Below are positions 55,440 through 64,000 of a stretch of DNA of 64,000 bases, in pieces. A program made the position numbers and the translations under genes. The stretch is from Pichia kudriavzevii. Lineage: Eukaryota; Ascomycota; Pichiomycetes; Pichiales; Pichiaceae. The notes beneath the pieces were generated by a model. That model saw only the letters and a list, made by a program, of their open reading frames with translations, did not search any database and was not told the DNA's origin. How positions within the stretch are numbered: the stretch's first letter is position 1; every line of letters starts with the position of its first letter. The stretch is from NCBI RefSeq assembly GCF_003054445.1, contig NC_042508.1:1674001-1738000 (forward strand), given 5' to 3'.

Positions 55440-56558
55440 ATGTTTACAATGCCCCGTCTTCCTGTCTTGTTTCCCCCAACACATCCACATATGCGCAAAG
55501 GAGTCTTAGTTGTTGGAGCAGGAGTCGTTGGACTCACAACTGCCCTAGAACTCTCAAACCAATATGGCGATTCTCTCAGCATTACTCTCATTGCCAAGGA
55601 TCTACCTGGCGATGTGTCACCGTTGTACACGTCGCCAAAGGCGGGAGCACATTGGACGTCGTCCAATAGCAAAGAAAACAAGCAATGGCAGCTGGTCACC
55701 TACAAGAGACTCAAACAGCTCTCTGAGATTCCGGAATCATTTGTTGTACCTTATCCTTTATACCAGGGTGACATAGTCCCAGAAGGTTGTGAGGCGCCTC
55801 CATTTGAAGAGCCATGGTATAAGGATCTGGTGGAAGACTATGAGTTTCTTGGAAGTGACCCAAAGAAGTTCCCCCAAGTTGCCAACTTGCATGTCTTTAA
55901 ATCGTATTCCATTTCAACAACACTCTATCTTGTGTACCTGCTTTCCCAATGCAAGAAAAATGGAATCACCATCAAGAGACATACTATTGCGTCGTTACAA
56001 GAGGCAGAGAACTTTGTCCTTGCAAACGGGAAGAAACCAGATGTAGTGGTAAACTGTACTGGATTACAATATAACCAGCTCAACGGTTGTTACGATCCTA
56101 AATTGGTCCCTGTTAAAGGTTATGTTCTACTTATTGAAAACACCTTACCATATCAAACTACATTCAAACATCCGAAATTGACACCTGATGCCAAAGATGG
56201 CGAGTTCCTTATGTTATTCCCACGTGCAGAGGGGGGGTCGGTTCTTGGTGGTATCTATGATCGAAACTTCACCAGATTTGATACTTCTATTGACGCTGAT
56301 TATGCTGGAAGGTTGGTTACTAAGGCAACAACATATATGCCAGAGCTTGGCAGAACAAGGGATATTAAGGTCTCAACTCACACTATTGGGTTTAGGCCTG
56401 AGCGCCAAGGGGGAGCCAGGATTGGTGTTGATATAAACAACCGGAAAATTGTTCATAATTATGGCAATGGTAACTCCGGATATATTGAGAGTTGGGGGGC
56501 TGCACAAAGTACTGTTGACAGTGTCGCCCAGGTTCTTTTTGATAACCCTAAATTATAA
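55440..56558 (+). CDS. D-amino-acid / D-aspartate oxidase family flavoenzyme
   Basis: The product has 372 residues. It oxidatively deaminates D-amino acids to keto acids, NH3 and H2O2. Seen: the FAD motif VLVVGAGVVGLTTALELS, SPLYTSPKAGAHWTS, VVNCTGLQY, PVKGYVLLIE, TIGFRPERQGGARIG and VHNYGNGNSGYIESWGAAQS. D-amino- and D-aspartate oxidases cannot be separated by eye. The C-terminus is PKL, close to the peroxisomal PTS1 form (S/A/C-K/R/H-L), fitting the peroxisomal site of this family. Three in-frame ATGs occur (55440, 55449, 55491); the third places the Rossmann strand as usual in the family and may be the true start. Confidence 0.87.
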   Translation: MFTMPRLPVLFPPTHPHMRKGVLVVGAGVVGLTTALELSNQYGDSLSITLIAKDLPGDVSPLYTSPKAGAHWTSSNSKENKQWQLVTYKRLKQLSEIPESFVVPYPLYQGDIVPEGCEAPPFEEPWYKDLVEDYEFLGSDPKKFPQVANLHVFKSYSISTTLYLVYLLSQCKKNGITIKRHTIASLQEAENFVLANGKKPDVVVNCTGLQYNQLNGCYDPKLVPVKGYVLLIENTLPYQTTFKHPKLTPDAKDGEFLMLFPRAEGGSVLGGIYDRNFTRFDTSIDADYAGRLVTKATTYMPELGRTRDIKVSTHTIGFRPERQGGARIGVDINNRKIVHNYGNGNSGYIESWGAAQSTVDSVAQVLFDNPKL

Positions 56559-57127
56559 CTGTGGCGCTTCTACCAATTTCAATTTAGATACTGAACAGTT
56601 CACCGAGATCTACAATTTATTTGTCTTAAACAATGTCTATTCTGGAATGGAGTACAGAGGAGAGAGCATTAGATAGAGAAACTATATACAGACATATCCA
56701 CAACTGCCAAACATGGCCCTCTTCTAGAAGTAAGAATCAAAAACTGGTATATGGTTTTCGAGGAAGGTTCGACATGTGTAACATCAGGTATATACAGTTT
56801 AATGAATCTCTTTATAACATCCATGCTACCCCGCAAGAGGTAACAATTGTAGTTTTGGAGGGTGAAAATGCCATAAAGTATGGGGAATTGCTAGCTCTCC
56901 TCGTCTTCGACTTTGACACCCTCGAAAACAATAGAAATCCATGTGCCGCATAGATTAATTTCAGCTCAGAAAAATGAGTTACTTCACTGGTTAATTGCTA
57001 ACTCTGTGTTCTACTTGGGATGTTAAGGTTGATATTTTTGGTTATTGGCTGTTCTTACTATCCTCTAACTTACATTTCCTCCAGTACATCACATTAATCC
57101 TTTCGAATTCTCTGAATAGTTACACAA
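56559..57127. other. Gap between oxidase gene and PPN1
   Basis: A 569-base gap whose only candidate gene is the weak 106-codon frame listed separately. The last 170 bases are AT-rich and serve as the PPN1 promoter; I see no E-box (CACGTG) for Pho4 in it. Confidence 0.45.
56633..56953 (+). CDS. Hypothetical small protein, doubtful
   Basis: An ATG-started frame of 106 codons between the D-amino-acid oxidase gene and PPN1, 74 bases behind the oxidase stop. The product has mixed composition, with a moderately hydrophobic block near the end (VTIVVLEGENAIKYGELLAL). No family is recognised, there is no membrane segment or signal, and codon use is not distinctive. It may be chance or a transcript end; I list it because its length and ATG are compatible with a gene. 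Confidence 0.25.
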   Translation: MSILEWSTEERALDRETIYRHIHNCQTWPSSRSKNQKLVYGFRGRFDMCNIRYIQFNESLYNIHATPQEVTIVVLEGENAIKYGELLALLVFDFDTLENNRNPCAA

Positions 57128-59311
57128 ATGCAGGAGAAGTATAACGCCGGAGGGCCCACTGCGTCATTGTTCAGGCGTCATAAATATCTCACAGTTTTCT
57201 CATTGGTATCGTATTATACCCTCTTATTTGTTTTTGTCTTTGCATACATCTGCAAAGATGCAGAATCGCAGTATCATATGAAGTCCATCGTTGATACGGA
57301 AGAAGTTTCCAAACATTTGGAGAAGCTGCATTTAACACCTCACCATTCTGTCAAAGTTATGTCGGTCGATAGTAATGGGCAGGCCAAACAAACCATACTT
57401 CATGGGAGATTTTTACATATTACCGATATGCACCCAGATGAGCTGAATGTTATTGGTGGAGCTATTCGTAAGAAATGCCATTCCAAAATCAAAGGGCTTG
57501 TTGACAATGAAGATATTTCTCATCGATATGGTGATTCTCTGAGTGGATGTGATTCTCCAATGGACCTCTACGAGTCCACGTTACAATGGGTCAGAGAAAA
57601 TTTGAAAGACCACATTGATTTTGTCATTTGGACCGGAGACAACATCCGACACGATAACGATCGGTCACACCCACGTACCGAATATGATATTTTTGAAATG
57701 AACGAAAGAGTTGCCCAAGATATGTCCAAAACTTTCATGGATGACAATGAAGCGGATGAAGACCCGTATCGCCGAAGAGTTAAACTAGTTCCAAGTTTAG
57801 GTAATAATGATGTTTATCCTCATAACTTGTTTGCACCGGGCCCAACCTTGCAAACTCGTGAACTCTTTAAAATTTGGAAAGACTTTATTCCTCCTGAACA
57901 AATGCACACCTTTGATAGAGGCGCTTATTTTTTTAGAGAAGTTATTCCTAATAAGCTAGTTGTTATTAGTATAAATACACTCTACTGGTTTCAATCCAAT
58001 CCTTTGAATGATAATTGTGACTCAAGGAAACAACCTGGTTATAAACTATTCTTGTGGTTAGGTGCCTCATTAAAGGAATGTCGGCGTAGAGGAGTAAAAG
58101 TTTGGTTGAGCGGTCATGTTCCTCCTATCCCTAAAAATATACACCATAGTTGTTATGCTAAAATAAGTGTATGGTTACATGAATATAGGGACTTAATTAT
58201 TGGCGGTGTTTGGGGACACATGAATATAGATCATTGGGTTCCTCTGGATTCAGTCAAAGCATGGAGGAGTATAGAAAAGAGGCTTCTTCGAATCGGAGCA
58301 ATTAATGAGGAAAATACAATTCCGTATATTGATTATGATGCAATCGATGAACTTTTCAGCTCAGAAGAGGAAAAGGGTTTATACGATGATAAAACTACGG
58401 AAGATTTTGGAACTGTCGAAGATCTATATAGAGCCTTTGGTTTCAATATAGAGGACGAATCTGGAAATCCGCTACACACATTTTCAGATAGATACATGGG
58501 AGCACCTAATGCTAAGGGTGCCTATTTAGAGTCGATAAGAGACAATATGTTTGCCAAATTAAAGGGGAAAAGAAAGGGAGGTAAGCACTCTGAAAGGTAT
58601 GCGATAGCTCACATTTCTGCTAGTGTTATTCCAACATATAACCCCGGCATGCGTGTTTGGGAATACAATATAACTGAATTCCGAGAATCTCAAAAGAATC
58701 ATCATGGCACATTCTCCTTGACAGGGCTTTATCAGAAAGCAAAGGATATTGTGAAAGCTAGTAGATCTTCAAAGTCTCTTGTTTTGAGAGAGACAAGCTG
58801 GGAATCATTCTTTGATGATCTTGAGCAGAAATTCAATCAAGAAAGCAAACTGGAAGAATTAGCTTCATTGATGGAAAATGATGAAACAGCATTTAATGCA
58901 CAGGCTTATGCAGATATCATGTCACCAGCAAAAGATAAAACCATACCTCCAGTAATGCCTAGAGATTTACCATTGGGTCCGGCTTATGTTCCTCAGACTT
59001 TTTCCCCAGAAAACTATGTTCAATATTACATTGACTTAAACGAGCACAATTACGAGAAAAAAGATGTTGATGTTTGGGAATTTGAATACAAAGTTCACTA
59101 TTCTACCAAGGAGGATAATCGGAAAGATACTTTGCTTGTTTCTGACTGGGTTAAGTATGGTAAAGTACTTGCCCAATCTGGGCCTGTTGATAACCAAAAC
59201 AACGGTGAACGAAGCATGGCAAAAGCTCAAGATGCTAAAAAATTATGGAAGGCATACCTTGAGCGGGCATTTATTGGTTCCGGATATGAGCTAATTGATA
59301 GGGCATACTAA
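57128..59311 (+). CDS. PPN1: Vacuolar endopolyphosphatase Ppn1
   Basis: The product has 727 residues (S. cerevisiae 674). A short cytosolic N-terminus and a signal anchor (about 20-42) are followed by a lumenal calcineurin-like metallophosphatase domain. Metal-binding motifs: GRFLHITDMHPD, VIWTGDNIRHDNDR, VPSLGNNDVYPHN, and SGHVPPIPKNIHHSC. Ppn1 cuts inorganic polyphosphate chains in the vacuole and is matured by vacuolar proteases in S. cerevisiae. The later half (HLEYRDLIIGG-type region, then SASVIPTYNPGMRVWEYNI) is the conserved C-terminal lobe. With the PHO80-like cyclin it is a second phosphate-related gene in the window. Confidence 0.93.
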   Translation: MQEKYNAGGPTASLFRRHKYLTVFSLVSYYTLLFVFVFAYICKDAESQYHMKSIVDTEEVSKHLEKLHLTPHHSVKVMSVDSNGQAKQTILHGRFLHITDMHPDELNVIGGAIRKKCHSKIKGLVDNEDISHRYGDSLSGCDSPMDLYESTLQWVRENLKDHIDFVIWTGDNIRHDNDRSHPRTEYDIFEMNERVAQDMSKTFMDDNEADEDPYRRRVKLVPSLGNNDVYPHNLFAPGPTLQTRELFKIWKDFIPPEQMHTFDRGAYFFREVIPNKLVVISINTLYWFQSNPLNDNCDSRKQPGYKLFLWLGASLKECRRRGVKVWLSGHVPPIPKNIHHSCYAKISVWLHEYRDLIIGGVWGHMNIDHWVPLDSVKAWRSIEKRLLRIGAINEENTIPYIDYDAIDELFSSEEEKGLYDDKTTEDFGTVEDLYRAFGFNIEDESGNPLHTFSDRYMGAPNAKGAYLESIRDNMFAKLKGKRKGGKHSERYAIAHISASVIPTYNPGMRVWEYNITEFRESQKNHHGTFSLTGLYQKAKDIVKASRSSKSLVLRETSWESFFDDLEQKFNQESKLEELASLMENDETAFNAQAYADIMSPAKDKTIPPVMPRDLPLGPAYVPQTFSPENYVQYYIDLNEHNYEKKDVDVWEFEYKVHYSTKEDNRKDTLLVSDWVKYGKVLAQSGPVDNQNNGERSMAKAQDAKKLWKAYLERAFIGSGYELIDRAY

Positions 59312-61551
59312 AGACACAAGTGTTCGATATTTGTAGTCTTTATACAATTCAAAACGAGGTCTTGATATTGCATAGACTATTCGTTCCAATAGGACTTATT
59401 GTGATAGAATTTAAGACTAACAGTTGCCCATTCTGCGTATTCGCCAGAAAGTGTTTGCATTTTTCAAACACCATTTCAACTTCATTTTGCCCATAACGTG
59501 CTTTTCCGTTTGATATAGACTAGTGGTAAAGCGTTTTTTTTCCGGTATTGGGATACCATTGCTACTTAAAAAATTTGAGCTGAAGCAAAGTTGGAGAAAA
59601 GGGATAACCACGAGCCATACGTTCAAAATATTATCTGGATAAACAACGATCAGATCAGAAATGTCCTATTTGCTGTTGGGCCAAAGTGGAGAAATTGATT
59701 CTTCGCAAACTGATCATCTAAGTAGTGCATATGGCAATATGGAATAAGCCGATATAAACACACCTTCATCAATGGCTGGAGCAGTAGAGGGAGAGCTCTC
59801 CGATGATGCACCTTTTTTTCTTGGAAATCAAAACCATTCATCTAAAGCACTTATTGCTGCAGGATTTAATAACCTGCAGGAAACAGTTGTTCTTTTTGTT
59901 CCTAAATCGATAAGTGTCCAATCAAGATTAATATTTGGACGTGTTTTTTAGGTGTATTTACATTGTTTAAGATTGTATTTGTCATACTTGTTTATCTAGG
60001 ATATACTCAGTATACATCAATTTTGAAAAACAACCAAAAATTCGAAAATGGTTTAATGTAATCAGCCAAAATAGCCAAAACTTTGATTACGAAATATAAC
60101 AGCGCAAGCCATATTAATACAAAACATGTTCATGGAAAGTTTCTAAATAAACCCGTTAAGCCATTCATAAACTTCATTGATACAAGAGATCTTCATTTTA
60201 TCTCAAGTTTGCGAAATAATAGCAACACCTTACTTAAGTTAGTTCCACAAAAAGAGTATAATATCACGCGTAACGAACACACAGGAGAATTTCTAAATAA
60301 CAAAAGAGGAAATTTAAAACCAGATCCTGAAAAGTCAATGAAATTAATCAAAAGTGAAAGCGGGAAATACAGCAGAAATTAACAACCTAGGAAGAGAAAT
60401 GATGATAACTCTGAAAACTGGCCTTACACTTTGAAAAACAAAACTGAGAATAAATTCACCCATGATGAATATCTTGAGTTCAACAACACTCAGAAAGGAA
60501 TAAGTGCAACTTTAAACTGTCTGAGAGAGATGCTCAACAAAAGCATCATAACTCAAGTAAAGCAAACGAGCAGTACATCCATGAAACCTATAATTGTATA
60601 TTTGAAAAAAGAACTTGTTAAACTAGAGAATATCGAAACATACATGATGTTTGAACATCACTTTGAAAGGGGCAATTGGTTAGTGACAGAAAGGGTATAT
60701 CTTTTTGTATCTTCGAAGGAAACTGGAAAGCCAGGAAAATTTATGTGAAATTTACCCGAAATTCGTGATTCTTTGATGAGCTTTCATTAAAGTCACACAA
60801 CCAAGATTTTAGATCTTGGTCGGTTCATTAATTTTTCCCTTGGGTTGAAAACATATCAAAATGAAAAAGTATTTACCCCTTCTTATTATCATTTAATTGA
60901 TAAAATGATTCAATTGAAGCTTGTACCTACCATCACCAAAAAACGTTCATTGGCTCCTCATCGTGCTTACGTTGAAACAATTGCACTGTATCGCATCAAC
61001 TGCTGGAAATTCAATAGGATAGGAAGCCTCATTCGAGAATTTCTGGAAACTAAAGGGATAACGCCTTATATACCTGGCAATGCAACTTTGTTTAGGCACG
61101 TTATCTCCCTACTTTTACAAGGGTTTAGAAAGGATATAGCAAAAAAATGCTTTATTATTTTTCTCTTTGCCATCTTCTCGTAATCTTTTTTCAAAAGTTA
61201 GTAGCAGATGCAATACGAAGCAATATTGATGAAAATATTAAACAGTTGCTACTATATTTGCAAAAACAACTTGTAAAGGAACATTGCACATGTTGTGGAA
61301 ATATTGATAAATGGAAGAAGTGGAACTTGGCTACAAATGACAGCATAGGGAGAAAATTTACTAACAACGAAAGTAAAAAGAAGTGCAATTTTATTCAAGA
61401 TCAGTCCGTGGGGATGTCAAAGGTGATAGAACTATTTTACATCCTGCAAAATGCACACCCCATCATTGGTGTTTAGGTCCATCTTCCTTTTTTTACGGAT
61501 AGAGAAGCATATAAAGGTTACATATAACAAAAAGCATTGGATAAAAGAAGT
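59312..61551 (+). pseudogene. Gene-poor tract with remains of decayed coding sequence
   Basis: This AT-rich tract carries several adjacent plus-strand open stretches (about 60083-60382, 60431-60748, 60845-61183, 61147-61476). They are protein-like (charged and helical, with few low-complexity runs) but lack sensible start codons and together look like a long coding region broken in a few places. Weaker protein-like sequence extends left to about 59600. Two stretches share a pattern, YLKKELVK (near 60610) and YLQKQLVK (near 61260), followed by a Trp-containing segment, suggesting diverged internal repeats. I recognise no family and cannot say whether the source was a host gene, a plasmid or a mobile element. 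Confidence 0.4.
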
Positions 61552-61794
61552 ATGAACAATGCAGAAAACATTTCAGTAAAGCAAGTGGACTACACACTAC
61601 AACATGTTTGTGCTAGTGACGAATCTTATATAGATAACATTGAGGAAAACACTGGTAAAGCTAAAATTAGAACACAACGGTTGCAGAGCACCCATATACC
61701 TCGTATCCTTAGAACGACTTCTTCACGAATATCTCCAGTGTTACCTGGATCTTTACTCTCTAGTCCATTCTATCCTAGTCCTGGAAAAGTGTAG
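61552..61794 (+). CDS. Hypothetical 80-residue protein
   Basis: An ATG-started frame between the decayed tract and SSK1. The product is polar and acidic at first, then basic (IRTQRLQSTHIPRILRTTSS), ending in a Ser/Pro-rich tail (SPVLPGSLLSSPFYPSPG). The tail's SP motifs look like phosphosites. There is no family match and no membrane segment. It may be a small real gene or the tail of the decayed region; it is convergent with SSK1, 82 bases away. Confidence 0.3.
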   Translation: MNNAENISVKQVDYTLQHVCASDESYIDNIEENTGKAKIRTQRLQSTHIPRILRTTSSRISPVLPGSLLSSPFYPSPGKV

Positions 61795-61876
61795 CAACTA
61801 TAAAGTGTCGCTTTGATACTTTTACAAAATATCAACGAGAAAAGCCCAAACATTAGCTTATATTATTCAACTGTAG

Positions 61877-64000
61877 CTACGACTCTGTTCTGAAATAATC
61901 ATAGTTAATTAAAGCTTGCATGTACCCCCACTCTGTGAGTTTATTTCTCAACCACTTCAACTGAACAGGCTTGGTCAAATAATCATTACAACCGGCAGCC
62001 AATGCATTCTGTTGATCTGCTGCACCAGTAGAGGCAGTAAGGGCGACAATGATTATAGGAGACCTAAATAAAGATAAGTCTAGAATATCCGCAGGGTTTT
62101 TATGCTCATGGTGATCTTCAGATGCATGTGTTGATATACTACCAATATGATTCAACCTCTCCAAACGTCTAATTTCCTTTGTAACTTCGATACCGCTCAT
62201 CACGGGCAACTGAATGTCCATAAAACAAAGATGAAACCCTCCCCGTTTCCAAATTTCTAATGCCTCCTTACCTGTAGAAGCAATTTGAAACTGAACATTA
62301 CATGATTTCAAATGGTGAGCCATAATTTTTTGATTGACAAGGTTATCTTCAACAACCAAAACATTTATGTGCGTTAACATCTTAGATATGCCTAGCTTTC
62401 CTTTTGATTTCTTGTTGTTCTTTTTAGTCCCTGCATTTGGTGTTATCGTAGATACCGAGTTCGGAGATGACACAACTGTTGAATCACTCAGCTGGCCTTT
62501 CGAGGTGGATATCGGCCTTAAAATTGGATCGGGTTTTCGTTTGACACTTACAGTATCCAGTCTACTACCCTGATCTGATTCGCTAGTTTTGGAGTTTGAT
62601 AATGCCAGAGGAGGTGGTACTGTAGAAAGCTTCTTGGGTGGAGACGTAGATAAGTCTCTTGAAATGTTCAGCGGTGATTTGGAATCGTCCCTAACGTCTT
62701 TGGAGAAAAGAATAACAGCTGAACTTTGGGGGGCTGGATTACTAAGCTCGACATACGTCGCAGAAGGCCTTAGTCTAGGTGGTGGTACTTTTTGGTTTCC
62801 CAATGTAGCCACTTTCTTGGCTACCATTGACTGTGGTCTCACCGGAATTGGTTGACACTGTATTGTATCGTTACGATCATTCAAATTTCCGCTGTAAGAC
62901 AAAGAATGGTTTAGTCGTTGTTTAAACTCGGGCTTAAAAGTATCTTCTGTTGGGGAAACATTCGTGTCAATGATAAACGCATCAGACATTTTCATTCCTC
63001 CAGGGAAATATTTATCGAGTACTGACCACACTAATAAGTCTGGTTCAAGTGCTATAGTTCTAGAGGAGCAACGTATAGAATCATTGATTGTCGGCTCGTT
63101 TGATAAACTGTAGCCTAGCGTTGTTTCGGGTGATAGTGGGGTATTTGACCTCTTAATTTCAGTTATAGGTTGAGGCGGTTGAAACCTGGTAAATGAAGCG
63201 TTATTTATTGAATGAGGAGATTGTGAACCTTCTGCTTGCACGCCTCTTTTCTGAGGATTAATTCCCAAAGCAAAAGTTTCACTCAAGGGGGTATTATTCT
63301 TGATCTTAGTATCAAAAGGTATATTCATTTTTATTATTAGATCTGATGGATCATAAGATCGAGCTAATGTGGTGGGGAATTTGTTTGCAATCATGTATTT
63401 CAAATCATCAACTATGTCGTTAGGGCCCACAGTGATAGTTGTTGCTGTATGTTGATTTTTCCTGACCCATACTCTTCTCAATGCGTCACCCTTTGTCACG
63501 GGTCGAGTTAGTTGGTTTTGAATAAAGTGTTGGTTCTGTGAGAAATTTCTTGTAGGATTGTACGAAGTTGAACCTCCAATATTGTTTGACGGTACAATTT
63601 CCTCGACTGATGCTCTCTCGTTGTCAGTATTGGCGCCTAGCTTAGAATTATTTCGTTTAGAACCAGGTTGATAATTGGGCGCCGGTATAAAGCTATCATT
63701 GGAACTCCCACGTTCCAGTGTTGCAGGAGTAAGATGTTCATAATAACTACCCGGTAACGATTCTGGCGGGACAACAGGAGATGAAGAAATGGTAAATTGT
63801 GTTGGCTGCTCTAACTTTGCAGTTGGTGTTGACGAAGAGAGATATGATGGACTTTGACTTGAAGCATTTGGCAGTGCATAGGATGTGATGGATGGTGTCG
63901 AAGACGGATGGAAACTCAATCCCATATGATTAGGGGTTCCGCTATCGGTGGTTTTTTTCTTAGGAAAGGGGAACATATTTGAAGAATACATATTTACCAC
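61877..64000 (-). CDS. SSK1: Ssk1-type response regulator of the HOG pathway (5' end at or beyond the window edge)
   Basis: About 707 residues are visible; the frame is still open at base 64000. An ATG at about 63991 could be the start, but an earlier one outside cannot be excluded. The long Ser/Pro/Asn-rich N-terminus contains a conserved fungal Ssk1 segment (RRVWVRKNQHTATTITVGPN, then DLKYMIANKF). The receiver domain near the C-terminus shows INVLVVEDNLVNQKIMAHHL, the phospho-acceptor Asp in FMDIQLPVMSG, VALTAS and the conserved Lys in YLTKPV. Ssk1 receives phosphate from Ypd1 and, when unphosphorylated under osmotic stress, activates the Ssk2/22 MAPKKKs. Confidence 0.92.
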   Translation of the reverse strand: MVNMYSSNMFPFPKKKTTDSGTPNHMGLSFHPSSTPSITSYALPNASSQSPSYLSSSTPTAKLEQPTQFTISSSPVVPPESLPGSYYEHLTPATLERGSSNDSFIPAPNYQPGSKRNNSKLGANTDNERASVEEIVPSNNIGGSTSYNPTRNFSQNQHFIQNQLTRPVTKGDALRRVWVRKNQHTATTITVGPNDIVDDLKYMIANKFPTTLARSYDPSDLIIKMNIPFDTKIKNNTPLSETFALGINPQKRGVQAEGSQSPHSINNASFTRFQPPQPITEIKRSNTPLSPETTLGYSLSNEPTINDSIRCSSRTIALEPDLLVWSVLDKYFPGGMKMSDAFIIDTNVSPTEDTFKPEFKQRLNHSLSYSGNLNDRNDTIQCQPIPVRPQSMVAKKVATLGNQKVPPPRLRPSATYVELSNPAPQSSAVILFSKDVRDDSKSPLNISRDLSTSPPKKLSTVPPPLALSNSKTSESDQGSRLDTVSVKRKPDPILRPISTSKGQLSDSTVVSSPNSVSTITPNAGTKKNNKKSKGKLGISKMLTHINVLVVEDNLVNQKIMAHHLKSCNVQFQIASTGKEALEIWKRGGFHLCFMDIQLPVMSGIEVTKEIRRLERLNHIGSISTHASEDHHEHKNPADILDLSLFRSPIIIVALTASTGAADQQNALAAGCNDYLTKPVQLKWLRNKLTEWGYMQALINYDYFRTES

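Noticed and set aside
1-64000. Search for LTR pairs, transposases, CRISPR arrays and rRNA
   Set aside because: No paired long repeats with TG...CA ends, no integrase, reverse-transcriptase or transposase motifs in any large frame, no regularly spaced direct repeats, and no recognisable rRNA sequence were seen by eye.

Overview
The window is a gene-dense piece of a budding-yeast (Saccharomycotina) nuclear chromosome. Evidence: short intergenic gaps, mostly intronless genes, the few introns obeying the GTATGT / TACTAAC / AG rule and sitting at or near the start codon, a fungal LEU2 with a Leu3-type promoter box, WSC, septin, glycogenin, ALG11 and PPN1 genes, and proteins that align from memory to named S. 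cerevisiae genes. Ribosomal-protein promoters carry Cbf1/Tbf1-type motifs rather than Rap1-type ones, and there is an F-box/JmjC gene and a D-amino-acid oxidase gene. My best guess is a Pichiaceae species (Pichia kudriavzevii-like); this is inference, not proven.

Layout. 0-9 kb: 3' part of an SPP41-like gene, a 2-kb gap, VAC7 and SYP1. 9-17 kb: ERG1, a GC-rich PGA1-like gene, a Crz1-type zinc-finger gene, a PSG1-like membrane protein, UTP6 and ADA2. 17-29 kb: RPS17 (intron after ATG), an Ecm11-like gene, APE2, ESS1 (intron after ATG), RTS2/KIN17, YOX1, RPS18 (intron) and YML6. 29-40 kb: a PHO80-family cyclin, a hotdog thioesterase, MDM31 (possibly with unannotated 3' exons), a Myb-like protein, glycogenin, CDC10 and MRPL32. 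40-50 kb: an F-box/JmjC protein, the divergent pair PET8/NFS1, a WSC sensor, LEU2 and RLP7. 50-64 kb: ALG11, SLM1, a D-amino-acid oxidase, PPN1, a 2.5-kb tract of apparently decayed coding sequence, and SSK1 running off the right edge.

The genes are ordinary, functionally mixed yeast neighbours, with some recurring themes: ribosome synthesis (RPS17, RPS18, UTP6, RLP7, RTS2), mitochondria (YML6, MRPL32, MDM31, PET8, NFS1) and stress or surface signalling (WSC, SLM1, SSK1, Crz1-like, VAC7). I found no CRISPR, no recognisable transposon or LTR pair, and no convincing tRNA. The most interesting signals are regulatory or splicing-related. A Cbf1+Tbf1-like composite box with identical internal spacing lies about 340 bp upstream of both ribosomal-protein genes. 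Splice signals and an open frame behind the MDM31 stop would add another membrane segment. Two genes have a first exon consisting only of ATG. Family-appropriate sites occur upstream of LEU2, YOX1 and the PHO80-like cyclin.
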